From contig CABSCP010000049.1 in the NCBI GenBank assembly GCA_902476265.1, forward strand, positions 1 through 32,383: a DNA stretch of 32,383 nt. Reading direction: 5' to 3'. Shown piece by piece: positions 1-6,573 of this stretch. Each line of letters starts with the position of its first letter. The stretch's first letter is position 1. Origin of the DNA: an uncultured Lachnospiraceae bacterium (GTDB lineage Bacteria > Bacillota > Clostridia > Lachnospirales > Lachnospiraceae). Made by a program: the position numbers and the translations under genes. Under the pieces are notes generated by a model. The model did no database searches and was not told where the DNA came from. It saw only the letters and a list, made by a program, of their open reading frames with translations.

Positions 1-17
1 TGCCGCGACAGTTGTTA

Positions 18-135
18 ATGTTACCAGAACCGTTCGCATTTGTCAAGCGCTTTTTACAACTTTTTTGAAGAAGTTGTCCGCCTTGGTTTCCCGCGGTGGA
101 ATTTTATTATAGCATCTGTAAACGACACCTGTCAA
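18..135 (-). promoter_or_regulatory. Two tandem strong promoters facing off the left edge (rRNA-operon-like)
   Basis: Read on the minus strand there are two sigma-A promoters in tandem. The upstream one has TTGACA (130-135), an 18-base spacer and TATAAT (106-111). The downstream one has TTGACA (41-46), a 17-base spacer and TAACAT (18-23). Both -35 boxes follow a GTTG/AAAAAG-type context, and an inverted repeat (ACAACTT/AAGTTGT, about 55-76) lies between them. Tandem consensus promoters close to a tRNA gene are typical of rRNA operons in Clostridia, but the transcribed gene lies beyond base 1, so its identity is inference. Confidence 0.6.
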
Positions 136-182
136 CAACTTTTTTACCGGAATTTTACAATAACCGACTCGCTGTTGGGGCG

Positions 183-219
183 AAAAAAAAGAAGCCTGAT
201 TGAAAGGATTCTCTTTTTC
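183..219 (-). terminator. Intrinsic terminator after tRNA-Ser
   Basis: On the minus strand a long A-rich/T-rich stem (one C-T mismatch near the loop, loop of 9 bases) ends in a run of eight T just downstream of the tRNA 3' end. It separates the tRNA from the tandem promoters to its left. Confidence 0.65.
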
Positions 220-233
220 ATTGACAGAGCTAA

Positions 234-321
234 CGGAGAAAGAGGGATTTGAACCCTCGCGCCGCTTACGCGACCTACACCCTTAGCAGGGGCGCCTCTT
301 CAGCCTCTTGAGTATTTCTCC
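234..321 (-). tRNA. tRNA-Ser (anticodon GCU)
   Basis: The minus strand folds into a class II tRNA. The 7-bp acceptor stem is GGAGAAA/TTTCTCC, the anticodon loop is CTGCTAA with anticodon GCU (plus-strand bases 285-287), there is a long variable arm, and the T loop is GGTTCAAATCC. The discriminator base is G, the serine identity base. The long variable arm and the similarity of the anticodon arm to known serine GCU tRNAs settle the call. CCA is not encoded (TTA follows), so the 3' end must be added enzymatically. Confidence 0.95.
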
Positions 322-492
322 ACAATATCTGAACCAAGCCTCTGCCAATATAAAATTGTACGCCGTTTACCGGACGCATTAGTTATTATAACCTTTGAGC
401 CTTCTTCTGTCAACCTCTTTTTTGCACAAATCTGTAAGAGCCTTTTCCGTGCCGTTTTCCCGGCCTGTCTTCCTCCGGCCGGCCAAAATCCA

Positions 493-518
493 CTTCCCGG
501 CGGATGCCCGCCGGGAAG
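493..518 (-). terminator. Hairpin after plsC
   Basis: A perfect 11-bp GC-rich inverted repeat with a 4-base loop starts 8 bases beyond the plsC stop codon. On the minus strand it is followed only by a short T run (GATTTTGG), so it is either a weak intrinsic terminator or an mRNA 3'-end stabiliser. Confidence 0.5.
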
Positions 519-525
519 CTGTCTT

Positions 526-1242
526 TTATCTCTCAGTATGGGCAGCAATCGCTTCTTCTATACGCCGTTTTACCTCTGCCGCTATTTCTACTGTTTTCAT
601 ATTCTTATATTCTTCATAAGGGATCGGCTCCAGATAAATGACTTTCACCGTCACTTTTTCAATTGTATTCCTGTCAAAAGGAATGTACGCGTTCATCAGC
701 GCCACCGGCACAATGGGGCACTTCGCTTTGTATGCGCTCTTAAAGCTCCCGCCTTTAAACTCCTGGGGATGGTTTCCCTGACGGCTTCTCGTCCCTTCCG
801 CAAAAATCAGAAAGTTCTTTCCGTTTCTCACTTCCTCCGCCACTTTATTGATCACCGTCATGGACTGCCTGATGTCTTCCCTGTCAATCGCATAGGCTCC
901 CATAATGCGGAAAACCTGGTTCAATAACGGAATATGGGTCACTTCCTTTTTATTCACTACGGAGAAAAAACGAGGACAGCTTTCTATTAAGGACAGGACA
1001 TCAAACAGGCCCTGATGATTAGGGTAAAAAATGAAGTTCTCCGTCTCCGGTATATTTTCCTTCTGATAAGATTCTATTTTTACCCGGCCGCCCTTGTTGG
1101 CATGTCTGGTGATTTTCTGCAGTACGGCCCAACGTTCCTCCTGGGTATATTCTTCCGCATGTTTTGCCAGATGGCACAGCTGCCACCACCAGTATGGCAC
1201 AAATGGCAGGTTGTATAAAACCATCAAAAGTATTCTTTTCAT
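526..1242 (-). CDS. plsC: 1-acyl-sn-glycerol-3-phosphate acyltransferase (PlsC family)
   Basis: This 238-residue protein should transfer the second acyl chain to lysophosphatidic acid, giving phosphatidic acid at the inner face of the membrane. The acyltransferase signature NHQGLFD is at residues 75-81 (catalytic His76 and Asp81 of the HX4D motif), and the acceptor-binding EGTR is at 149-152. The N-terminus is hydrophobic (first 20 residues, Trp-rich), fitting peripheral or monotopic membrane attachment. Length is normal for the family. It starts 6 bases after the fumB stop and is the last gene of the VOC-fumA-fumB-plsC cluster. The ATG is preceded by GGGGAG about 11 bases upstream. The acyl acceptor cannot be proven from sequence, so a lysophospholipid acyltransferase of other specificity remains possible. 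Confidence 0.88.
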   Translation of the reverse strand: MKRILLMVLYNLPFVPYWWWQLCHLAKHAEEYTQEERWAVLQKITRHANKGGRVKIESYQKENIPETENFIFYPNHQGLFDVLSLIESCPRFFSVVNKKEVTHIPLLNQVFRIMGAYAIDREDIRQSMTVINKVAEEVRNGKNFLIFAEGTRSRQGNHPQEFKGGSFKSAYKAKCPIVPVALMNAYIPFDRNTIEKVTVKVIYLEPIPYEEYKNMKTVEIAAEVKRRIEEAIAAHTER

Positions 1243-1248
1243 TTTCTC

Positions 1249-1800
1249 TCATTCTCCCCTGAATTTTTCTGATGCTGTTTCATAAAGATCATTCCCGTCC
1301 GCATCCATACATACAATTACCGGGAAATTTTCCACCGTTAATTTCCGGATTGCCTCAGTCCCCAGGTCCTCATATGCAACGATTTCGGATTCCGTTATGG
1401 ATTTTGAAAGCAAAGCGCCCGCTCCGCCCACCGCCGCAAAGTATACGGCACGGTTTTTCATAACCGCCTCTTTCACCTTTGCGGACCTTTTACCTTTTCC
1501 GATCATTCCCCGCAGCCCCATGTCCAGCAATGCAGGCGTATACTTGTCCATTCTGCCTGCTGTTGTGGGCCCGGCGGAACCGATGGGCCGTCCGTCTCTT
1601 GCCGGTGATGGTCCCATATAATAGATCACGTTCCCTTTCAGGTCAATCGGCAGCTTTTCTCCTGCGTCCAGCGCTTCCTGCATCCGTTTATGAGCAGCAT
1701 CTCTTGCTGTATAAATGGTTCCGGTGAGATAAACATAATCGCCTGCCCTTAACGCTGCAGCCTCCTTTTCTCCGAACGGTACCCTGATGTTTTTCTCCAT
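1249..1800 (-). CDS. fumB: Fumarate hydratase, class I, beta (C-terminal) subunit
   Basis: This 183-residue protein matches the C-terminal domain of Fe-S fumarases and L-tartrate dehydratases. It carries the signature GPTTAGRMD at residues 77-85 and a GKG turn at 101-103. With the alpha subunit encoded upstream it should form the oxygen-sensitive [4Fe-4S] enzyme that interconverts fumarate and malate. Bacterial class I enzymes occur either as one fused chain or as two subunits; this is the two-subunit form common in Clostridia. A 142-base gap with a hairpin separates it from the alpha gene, unusually long for this pair. It could instead act on tartrate or another hydroxy-diacid. The name fumB here means the beta subunit, not E. 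coli FumB. Confidence 0.9.
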   Translation of the reverse strand: MEKNIRVPFGEKEAAALRAGDYVYLTGTIYTARDAAHKRMQEALDAGEKLPIDLKGNVIYYMGPSPARDGRPIGSAGPTTAGRMDKYTPALLDMGLRGMIGKGKRSAKVKEAVMKNRAVYFAAVGGAGALLSKSITESEIVAYEDLGTEAIRKLTVENFPVIVCMDADGNDLYETASEKFRGE

Positions 1801-1871
1801 TCCTGCATCCTCTTTCCAATGGCTTTTTGCTTCCTGTGATTCGGCTTTCTTCTATATTAAGTACCATAGTC

Positions 1872-1911
1872 TATATCTGGTGTCTTTTTTCAGTATAAAA
1901 CACCATATATA
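1872..1911 (-). other. Hairpin between fumA and fumB
   Basis: The spacer between the two fumarase subunit genes contains an inverted repeat with stem TGGTGT/ACACCA extended by TATAT/ATATA after one mismatch, and a 16-base loop. There is no T run on the minus strand that would make it a clear terminator. It could be an mRNA processing or stability element that tunes subunit ratio; that role is inference. Confidence 0.4.
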
Positions 1912-1942
1912 TAGAAGGAACGCAAACTGTCCCTTCTCCACA

Positions 1943-2785
1943 TTAAAGCACCCTCTCTGCGTGTCTGTTCACATGACAACAGATATTAACCGCTACCGGC
2001 AGGCCTGCTATATGGGTGGGGTAAGTGTTCACATTCACCGCCAGCGCTGTGGTCGTTCCTCCCAGTCCTCCCGGACCGATGCCGGTACGGTTGATTTTCT
2101 CCAAAAGCTCTTCTTCCATTTCTTTTACATAGGGAATGGGAGAATGCTCTCCGGCTTTCCGGAGCAGCGCCTGCTTTGCCATCATCGCGCACTTTTCAAA
2201 AGTGCCCCCCACACCGACCCCGACCACCATAGGAGGACAGGCATTGGGGCCCGCATCCTTCACAGCCGTCAAAACCGCATTTTTTACCCCATCTATACCG
2301 TCCGCCGGTTTAAGCATGAACACACGGCTCATATTTTCACTGCCAAAACCTTTCGGAGCCACTGTAATTTTCACACGGTCCCCCGGAACGATCTGATAAT
2401 AGATCACACCGGGAGTGTTATCCCCGGTATTTTCCCTGATAACGGGATCCGATACCACCGATTTGCGCAGATATCCCTCTCTGTATCCTCTGCGGATCCC
2501 TTCCTGTATCGATTCCTCCAAACTTCCGCCTTCAAAATGGACTTCCTGCCCGACTTCCAAAAACACGACTGCCATTCCCGTATCCTGACAGATAGGGATT
2601 TCATCCTCAGCCGCAATATCCAGATTTTCAGAAAGCTGATCAAGAATTTTCCTGCCCAAAGGGGATCTTTCAGCTTGCCGCGCATTTTCGAAAATAAGGC
2701 GCATATCTTTGGAAAGCGTATAGTTCGCCTCAATACACATTTCTTTTACCGCATCCGTCACTTCCGATACCTGTATCGTCCTCAT
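1943..2785 (-). CDS. fumA: Fumarate hydratase, class I, alpha (N-terminal) subunit
   Basis: This 280-residue protein matches the N-terminal Fe-S domain of class I fumarases. The likely [4Fe-4S] ligands are Cys66 (in ICQDTG), Cys183 (in NACPPM) and Cys199 (in FEKCA), with the glycine-rich VVGVGVGGTFEK stretch between the last two. The reading frame is open further upstream to 2833 through a TTG, but that would overlap the VOC gene. The ATG at 2785 has AGGAAA just upstream and matches the usual start of the family, so I chose it. Together with the downstream beta subunit it should make the fumarase of the incomplete, reductive TCA branch of an anaerobe. A tartrate dehydratase role cannot be excluded. 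Confidence 0.9.
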   Translation of the reverse strand: MRTIQVSEVTDAVKEMCIEANYTLSKDMRLIFENARQAERSPLGRKILDQLSENLDIAAEDEIPICQDTGMAVVFLEVGQEVHFEGGSLEESIQEGIRRGYREGYLRKSVVSDPVIRENTGDNTPGVIYYQIVPGDRVKITVAPKGFGSENMSRVFMLKPADGIDGVKNAVLTAVKDAGPNACPPMVVGVGVGGTFEKCAMMAKQALLRKAGEHSPIPYVKEMEEELLEKINRTGIGPGGLGGTTTALAVNVNTYPTHIAGLPVAVNICCHVNRHAERVL

Positions 2786-2813
2786 AACTTTCCTGCTCTT
2801 TCCCGGATCCCCT

Positions 2814-3182
2814 TCACTGGGGTACAATTTCAAGCCAGTATCCGTCCGGATCTTCTATAAAATAGATTCCCATGGCTTCATTTTCAAAACATACACAGCC
2901 CATTTCCCTGTGTTTCTTTAAAGCGGCATCCATATCATCCACCGTAAAGGCCAGATGAATTTCGTTATCCCCAAGATCATAATGGTCCTTCTCCCAATCC
3001 CGCAGCCAGGTCAGTTCCAGAAGGTGCGGCATCACGCCGTCTGTCAGGTATACCAGGCGGAAACTTCCGTCAGGCGCAGTTTTTTCATGATGGGGCACAA
3101 GTCCCAGAGCTTCTTTATAAAAATTCAGCGACCGTTCCATATCCACAACATTTAGATTATTATGAGAAAATTCAAATTTCAT
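2814..3182 (-). CDS. VOC-family (glyoxalase/dioxygenase fold) protein
   Basis: This 122-residue protein is a single vicinal-oxygen-chelate unit of two beta-alpha-beta-beta-beta modules. The four expected metal ligands sit at the classic positions: His7, Glu56 (LLELTW), His76 (IHLAFTVDD) and Glu118 (WLEIVP). This resembles lactoylglutathione lyases (GloA), which isomerise the methylglyoxal hemithioacetal. Clostridia generally lack glutathione, so another thiol or substrate is likely, and I give no gene symbol. The ATG has a GGAGGG site. It leads the VOC-fumA-fumB-plsC run, with 28 bases to fumA. No convincing promoter was found in front of it. Confidence 0.82.
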   Translation of the reverse strand: MKFEFSHNNLNVVDMERSLNFYKEALGLVPHHEKTAPDGSFRLVYLTDGVMPHLLELTWLRDWEKDHYDLGDNEIHLAFTVDDMDAALKKHREMGCVCFENEAMGIYFIEDPDGYWLEIVPQ

Positions 3183-3273
3183 TCTATCCCTCCATTCTGT
3201 GCTGTCTTATTCCATTTTACCGCGCATGGCCCTCATATTCCACTGTTTTTTAGGGAAGTTTAAGAAAAAATCC

Positions 3274-3302
3274 ATGACTTTTCACGGCAGAAGTCATATA
3301 CT
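3274..3302 (+). promoter_or_regulatory. Promoter of the GDPD gene overlapped by an inverted repeat
   Basis: A -10 box TATACT (3297-3302) lies 17 bases after a TTGACA-like hexamer ATGACT (3274-3279). A perfect 7-bp inverted repeat ATGACTT/AAGTCAT (3274-3280 and 3291-3297) spans -35 to the edge of -10, which is a good place for a dimeric repressor to bind. The regulator is not identifiable here. Confidence 0.5.
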
Positions 3303-3380
3303 AAGGAAGAATACCGGCAGGACAAATCCATCGGACGGGCCGCCTGATGCTTTTGCTCTGAGAATACTGGAGATGACGCT

Positions 3381-4187
3381 ATGAACACACTTTTACTGAT
3401 CTTATTTTTGACTGCCGCCCTGTATTTATTCCTCGTTCATCCGCGCATGCGCCGGCCCGACAGCGCGCCTTTTATGAACTGTTGTTTCGCGCACCGCGGC
3501 CTGCATGATCCGGAAACAGATATTCCCGAAAATTCCCTGGCGGCTTTCCGCCGGGCCGTGGATGCAGGTTACGGCATCGAGCTGGATGTGCAGCTTTCCG
3601 CCGACGGTATACCCGTGGTGTTTCACGACGCCACATTAAGCCGTATCTGTGCCATTGACCGAAGGGTGGATTCTCTGCCCTTTTCAGCGCTGCGCGAGCT
3701 TTCCCTCACCGGAACCGAAGAAAAAATTCCGTCTTTTGCAGAGGTCCTTTCTCTGGTGGACGGGAAAGTTCCTCTTTTGGTGGAAATAAAAATGGATCAT
3801 ATCGATCTTTCCGTTCCCGAGAAAATCAATGAACTGCTTTCTTCCTATGACGGCCTCTACTGCATCGAATCCTTTCACCCGGCCGCATTATGGTGGTATC
3901 GTAAAAACCGTCCCGATGTATATCGGGGGCAGCTTTCCACCAACTTCAATATTGAAAACCGCACCTTAAGCCCCGCCCAGTATCTGTTGGGGAAAATGGT
4001 TTTAAATGTCGTCAGCCGACCGGATTTTATTTCCTATAACTGGCGGTTTCGTAAGGATACTTCGCTGAGGCTGTGCCGCAGGCTGTTCGGGGCAAAGTGC
4101 GCCGGATGGGTGATCCGCTCCGACAAAGAACTGAAAGCCTGCAGGCGGACGTTTGATATGTTCATATTTGAAGATTTTATACCCTGA
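3381..4187 (+). CDS. Membrane-anchored glycerophosphodiester phosphodiesterase family protein
   Basis: This 268-residue protein has one N-terminal membrane segment (about residues 3-19) followed by a GDPD TIM barrel. Family motifs are AHRG at 37-40 (His38, Arg39), PENSLAAF at 49-56 (Glu50), IELDVQLSADG at 66-76 (metal-binding Glu67 and Asp69) and FHD at 81-83 (His82 as general acid). The family hydrolyses glycerophosphodiesters to glycerol-3-phosphate and an alcohol; some members act on lipoteichoic acid or lysophospholipids. The membrane anchor suggests a membrane-proximal substrate. The start follows GGAGATG. It is transcribed divergently from the VOC gene and convergent with hsp20, with a shared terminator between. 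Confidence 0.87.
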   Translation: MNTLLLILFLTAALYLFLVHPRMRRPDSAPFMNCCFAHRGLHDPETDIPENSLAAFRRAVDAGYGIELDVQLSADGIPVVFHDATLSRICAIDRRVDSLPFSALRELSLTGTEEKIPSFAEVLSLVDGKVPLLVEIKMDHIDLSVPEKINELLSSYDGLYCIESFHPAALWWYRKNRPDVYRGQLSTNFNIENRTLSPAQYLLGKMVLNVVSRPDFISYNWRFRKDTSLRLCRRLFGAKCAGWVIRSDKELKACRRTFDMFIFEDFIP

Positions 4188-4229
4188 CATGATTCGGGAA
4201 GAGAATTTTCTTATCATATAAAAGGATAA

Positions 4230-4274
4230 GGCCGTGCGGCCGGAAAACTTTCTTTCCAGCCGCACGGCCATTTT
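4230..4274. terminator. Bidirectional terminator between GDPD gene and hsp20
   Basis: A perfect 11-bp GC-rich stem (4230-4240 with 4259-4269) and an 18-base loop lie between two convergent genes. A T run follows on the plus side and a T-rich tail on the minus side, so it can stop transcription from both. Confidence 0.8.
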
Positions 4275-4308
4275 CGTCCCTGAATATTCAAATCGCCGGC
4301 ACCTTTAT

Positions 4309-4746
4309 TTACAGAATCGGGATGAATTTGCGTTCGTCCGTCAATTCCTTCGGCTTGGGTTTATTCACGATGACTTTTAAAATACCATCCTTGAAGCCCG
4401 CCTGGATATCCTTCTCCGTCACATCTTCGCCAACAAAGAAACTTCTCTTCATGCTGCCTGTATATCTTTCCTTACGAACATAGTTGGTTTTCACATTTTC
4501 ATTCTCCACTCTGTTCTGCCGGATCGCTGCAATCGTAAGATAACCATCCTTCAACTCCGCCTGCACCTCTTCCTTCGTGTAACCGGGGAGCTCAATGTCA
4601 AGCAGATACTGTCCGTCCTTCTCAAGCACATCCGTCCTCATCAGCTGAGGGATCCGGGTTTCTGCAGTCTCGCGTTTTGTGAAGGGATCTTCAAACATGT
4701 CATTAAAAAAATCATCGAATAAATCAAAACCATTTCTTCTGAACAT
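4309..4746 (-). CDS. Small heat-shock protein, Hsp20/alpha-crystallin family
   Basis: This 145-residue ATP-independent holdase chaperone carries an alpha-crystallin domain over about residues 35-135. Visible marks are the IELPGYTKEEVQAEL strand region, the FKDGILKVIV stretch near the end of the domain, and a C-terminal IPIL matching the I-x-I/L tail that docks subunits into oligomers. The frame opens two codons earlier at a TTG, but AGGAGG is 8 bases from the ATG at 4746, which decides the start. Control is readable: a consensus promoter with its -35 box inside a CIRCE element, so repression by HrcA is expected. An integrated element now lies immediately upstream of that operator. Confidence 0.93.
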   Translation of the reverse strand: MFRRNGFDLFDDFFNDMFEDPFTKRETAETRIPQLMRTDVLEKDGQYLLDIELPGYTKEEVQAELKDGYLTIAAIRQNRVENENVKTNYVRKERYTGSMKRSFFVGEDVTEKDIQAGFKDGILKVIVNKPKPKELTDERKFIPIL

Positions 4747-4804
4747 AATCAATACCTCCTATTTTAGAATCCTTTATGGGATCTGTGCTTCATCTGTTAT
4801 ATTT

Positions 4805-4833
4805 TTTATATAACATATTGTTAGCACTGTCAA
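4805..4833 (-). promoter_or_regulatory. hsp20 promoter
   Basis: On the minus strand TTGACA (4828-4833), a 17-base spacer and TATAAA (4805-4810) form a near-consensus sigma-A promoter. The -35 box lies within the CIRCE spacer and left arm, so bound HrcA would block RNA polymerase. Confidence 0.88.
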
Positions 4834-4847
4834 GAGGTGAGTGCTAA
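4821..4847. promoter_or_regulatory. CIRCE operator (HrcA site) of hsp20
   Basis: The sequence reads TTAGCACTG, nine bases, GAGTGCTAA. The consensus is TTAGCACTC-N9-GAGTGCTAA, so it deviates at one base (the last of the left arm). CIRCE is bound by the HrcA repressor of class I heat-shock genes. The right arm and most of the spacer belong to the 19-bp repeat that flanks the integrated element. Confidence 0.93.
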
Positions 4848-4849
4848 TT
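4831..4849 (+). repeat. attL core: left copy of the 19-bp direct repeat
   Basis: caagaggtgagtgctaatt occurs here and again, perfectly and in the same orientation, at 11800-11818. It lies 130 bases from the integrase stop codon, the usual arrangement of attL. It contains the right CIRCE arm, and its first three bases supply the TTG of the hsp20 -35 box on the minus strand. Confidence 0.8.
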
Positions 4850-4855
4850 AAATTG

Positions 4856-4892
4856 TTAAAAATTTATAAAGTCCTTGATAAACAAAGGCTTT
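4856..4892 (-). terminator. Probable terminator after the integrase gene
   Basis: On the minus strand an imperfect AAAG..CTTTG / CAAGG..CTTT hairpin (4868-4892) is followed by TATAAATTTTT. It would shield the hsp20 promoter from integrase read-through. Confidence 0.45.
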
Positions 4893-4933
4893 ACCGCATC
4901 ATTCTTTTTATCATAACCCTGTTTTGCAGCAAT

Positions 4934-4971
4934 TTACACCAATTTTACACCAAATTATTTTTTAGGTGTAA
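4934..4971. promoter_or_regulatory. Left-end TTACACC repeats, candidate integrase arm-type sites
   Basis: TTACACC occurs at 4934-4940 and 4945-4951, and inverted as GGTGTAA at 4965-4971, between the integrase stop and the attL core. Matching motifs recur near the right end. Integrases with an N-terminal arm-binding domain use such repeats. The role is inferred from position and repetition. Confidence 0.45.
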
Positions 4972-4978
4972 TTTCCCA

Positions 4979-6190
4979 CTAAACGGCCCTCAGTCTCTCC
5001 ATCTTTTTCATTTCCTTTGCGACCCTCCCCTTCTCCGTAATGTGATTATAGACATCCATCGTTACCGATATCTCGGCATGCCCCATTATATACTGCAACA
5101 CCTTTGGATCCATCCCATTCTCCGCCATTCTGGTACAAGCAGTATGGCGCATAATATGCGCCGAAATATTAGGCAATAAAATTTCCTTGCGCTTATCCCT
5201 ATCTGCCTGCAATTTTTCCAATGCGTTATAAGTCTTTACTATATTGTATAAAACATTATTCACAGCTGAGGGCATCAGAGGTCTCCCATGTTTGCTGACA
5301 AAGATAAATCCCTTCATTCCTTCCACATCAAAATCTCTTTTGATCCCCATCATCAGCTGATATTCTCTCTGTTGCTCAAAAGCCTTTCTTACCTGGAATG
5401 TCATCGGAATTATTCGAATACCGGCCTCTGTTTTGGGAGATATCAAGTGAAATTTATATCCGTCTCCATAATTCTTATAGATCAGCTGATGCGAAATACT
5501 CACCTCACATAGTTTCATATCAATGTCCGACCAGGTCAATCCAATTAATTCTCCTACCCTGCATCCTGTTCCTAGCATAATTTCAAACATGGGCAAATAA
5601 CAATTATAGGTATTATTTTTCCGGATAAATTCTAAAAATATTTCCTGTTCCTGTACGGTGAAAGCTTTTCTCTCTTTGGGTGGCCTGCCATAATCCTCAA
5701 TTGTACCTTTCGCGGGATTCTTTCTGATAATATCATCTTCCACAGCCAATTCAAGTGCTGGATAAAGCATGTTATTCAGACATTTAATTATGCTCTGGGA
5801 ATAATTCTTTTTACTCATTTCTGAGTAGAGTTTTTTAATTTCAGATTTTTTTAGTTCTTTTACCTTTATTTTCCCCAATGTTTCTTTGACATGATTATCC
5901 CATATCCTACAATAATTCGTCCTCGTAGATTCTGAAAGTTCCCGCATCGACATGTACCATTCAAACAAAGCATTGATATCCATCTTTTCATATTCACTGG
6001 CTGTTGTTATCCCATCTTCCATATCACGTTGTATATTCCTCTCCATGGATCTGAGTTCTGCCAGGTCTGTATGGTATATCGCAATCCGTTTTCCTGTTTT
6101 TTTGTCTGTATATCGATACATATATCGACCATCGTCCCTTTGGCTCTCGCCAGTCCTGAGGTTACGTCCTCTATCATCCTTGCGCGCCAT
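4979..6190 (-). CDS. int: Tyrosine-recombinase integrase, Tn916 type
   Basis: This 403-residue protein should cut and rejoin the att cores. Residues about 15-55 form the small N-terminal arm-binding domain (GRYMYRYTDKKTGKR). About 70-165 form the SAM-like core-binding domain, and about 175-400 the catalytic domain. The active-site set is complete: Arg211 (TGCRVGEL), Lys253 (SPKTEAG), His345-x-x-Arg348 (HIMRH), His371 (GHAEIS) and the nucleophile Tyr381 (MDVYNH). The start has AAGGAGG 7 bases upstream. Its promoter overlaps that of the divergent ribbon-helix-helix gene, and its 3' end points at the attL core 130 bases away. No classic excisionase was seen; the small neighbour may fill that role. 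The protein appears full length and active. Confidence 0.95.
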   Translation of the reverse strand: MARKDDRGRNLRTGESQRDDGRYMYRYTDKKTGKRIAIYHTDLAELRSMERNIQRDMEDGITTASEYEKMDINALFEWYMSMRELSESTRTNYCRIWDNHVKETLGKIKVKELKKSEIKKLYSEMSKKNYSQSIIKCLNNMLYPALELAVEDDIIRKNPAKGTIEDYGRPPKERKAFTVQEQEIFLEFIRKNNTYNCYLPMFEIMLGTGCRVGELIGLTWSDIDMKLCEVSISHQLIYKNYGDGYKFHLISPKTEAGIRIIPMTFQVRKAFEQQREYQLMMGIKRDFDVEGMKGFIFVSKHGRPLMPSAVNNVLYNIVKTYNALEKLQADRDKRKEILLPNISAHIMRHTACTRMAENGMDPKVLQYIMGHAEISVTMDVYNHITEKGRVAKEMKKMERLRAV

Positions 6191-6272
6191 AATCGTTCCT
6201 CCTTATTACCCACCGAATCCCGGCGGATGCTTCTATGCACCTCCCTTTGCTATATACTGCTCCAGCGCCATT

Positions 6273-6292
6273 ATCTTACATTGTCTTACATT
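6273..6292 (-). repeat. Tandem AATGTAAGA motif in the integrase leader
   Basis: On the minus strand two AATGTAAGA units sit 10 bases apart, just downstream of the integrase -10 box. The 13-base string GACAATGTAAGAT (6273-6285, minus) recurs exactly at 11768-11780 on the plus strand, 20 bases from attR. A candidate regulator is the ribbon-helix-helix protein, because such proteins bind short tandem repeats one helical turn apart. Confidence 0.5.
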
Positions 6293-6295
6293 CTT

Positions 6296-6323
6296 ATTAT
6301 AGCACTCCCCATTGTTTTATCAA
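6296..6323 (-). promoter_or_regulatory. Integrase promoter
   Basis: TTGATA (6318-6323), a 16-base spacer and TATAAT (6296-6301) on the minus strand. The leader to the integrase ATG is about 100 bases and includes the AATGTAAGA repeats. Confidence 0.7.
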
Positions 6324-6340
6324 GGTTTATCTGATATATT
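6312..6340 (+). promoter_or_regulatory. Promoter of the ribbon-helix-helix gene
   Basis: TTGTTT (6312-6317), a 17-base spacer and TATATT (6335-6340). The -35 region overlaps that of the divergent integrase promoter, so the two should compete for polymerase. Confidence 0.5.
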
Positions 6341-6375
6341 TTATTTTATAAACTATGAAAGGCAGGAAAGCTTTT

Positions 6376-6525
6376 ATGAAAGACGATACCATAACATTCC
6401 GAATCGATTCTAAAACAAAGCAGACTCTGGAAAAAATAGCTGTTGCAGATAAGCGCTCTCTGGGATCCCTGTTGGATAAAATCATTGATGAATATTTAAA
6501 ACAACATCCTGAACTTCTGAAGTAA
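6376..6525 (+). CDS. Small ribbon-helix-helix (CopG/Arc-like) DNA-binding protein
   Basis: This 49-residue protein fits one ribbon-helix-helix unit. A beta strand (TITFRIDSK, residues 5-13) is followed by helix A (TKQTLEKIAVADK), a turn at about 27-30 (SLGS), and helix B (LLDKIIDEYLKQH). Such proteins dimerise through the strand and insert it in the major groove. The ATG follows an AGGAAAG site. It is divergent from the integrase with overlapping promoters, and a terminator begins in its stop codon, so it is a complete single-gene unit. I infer that it controls integrase expression or directs excision. An antitoxin role is less likely, because no toxin gene is adjacent on the same strand. Confidence 0.8.
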   Translation: MKDDTITFRIDSKTKQTLEKIAVADKRSLGSLLDKIIDEYLKQHPELLK

Positions 6526-6557
6526 AGCGCCGCCACACAAGACAGCGCTTTTCTTTT
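6524..6557 (+). terminator. Terminator of the ribbon-helix-helix gene
   Basis: A perfect 7-bp stem AAAGCGC/GCGCTTT (6524-6530 and 6545-6551) with a 14-base loop runs into TTTTCTTTT. The stem begins inside the stop codon. Confidence 0.75.
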
Positions 6558-6573
6558 AGTTTCCTCCGGTCTT

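Noticed and set aside
1787..2860. Long plus-strand open frame (357 codons) opposite fumA
   Set aside because: It is antisense to the well-supported fumarase alpha subunit, has no ribosome site and shows no recognisable protein features.
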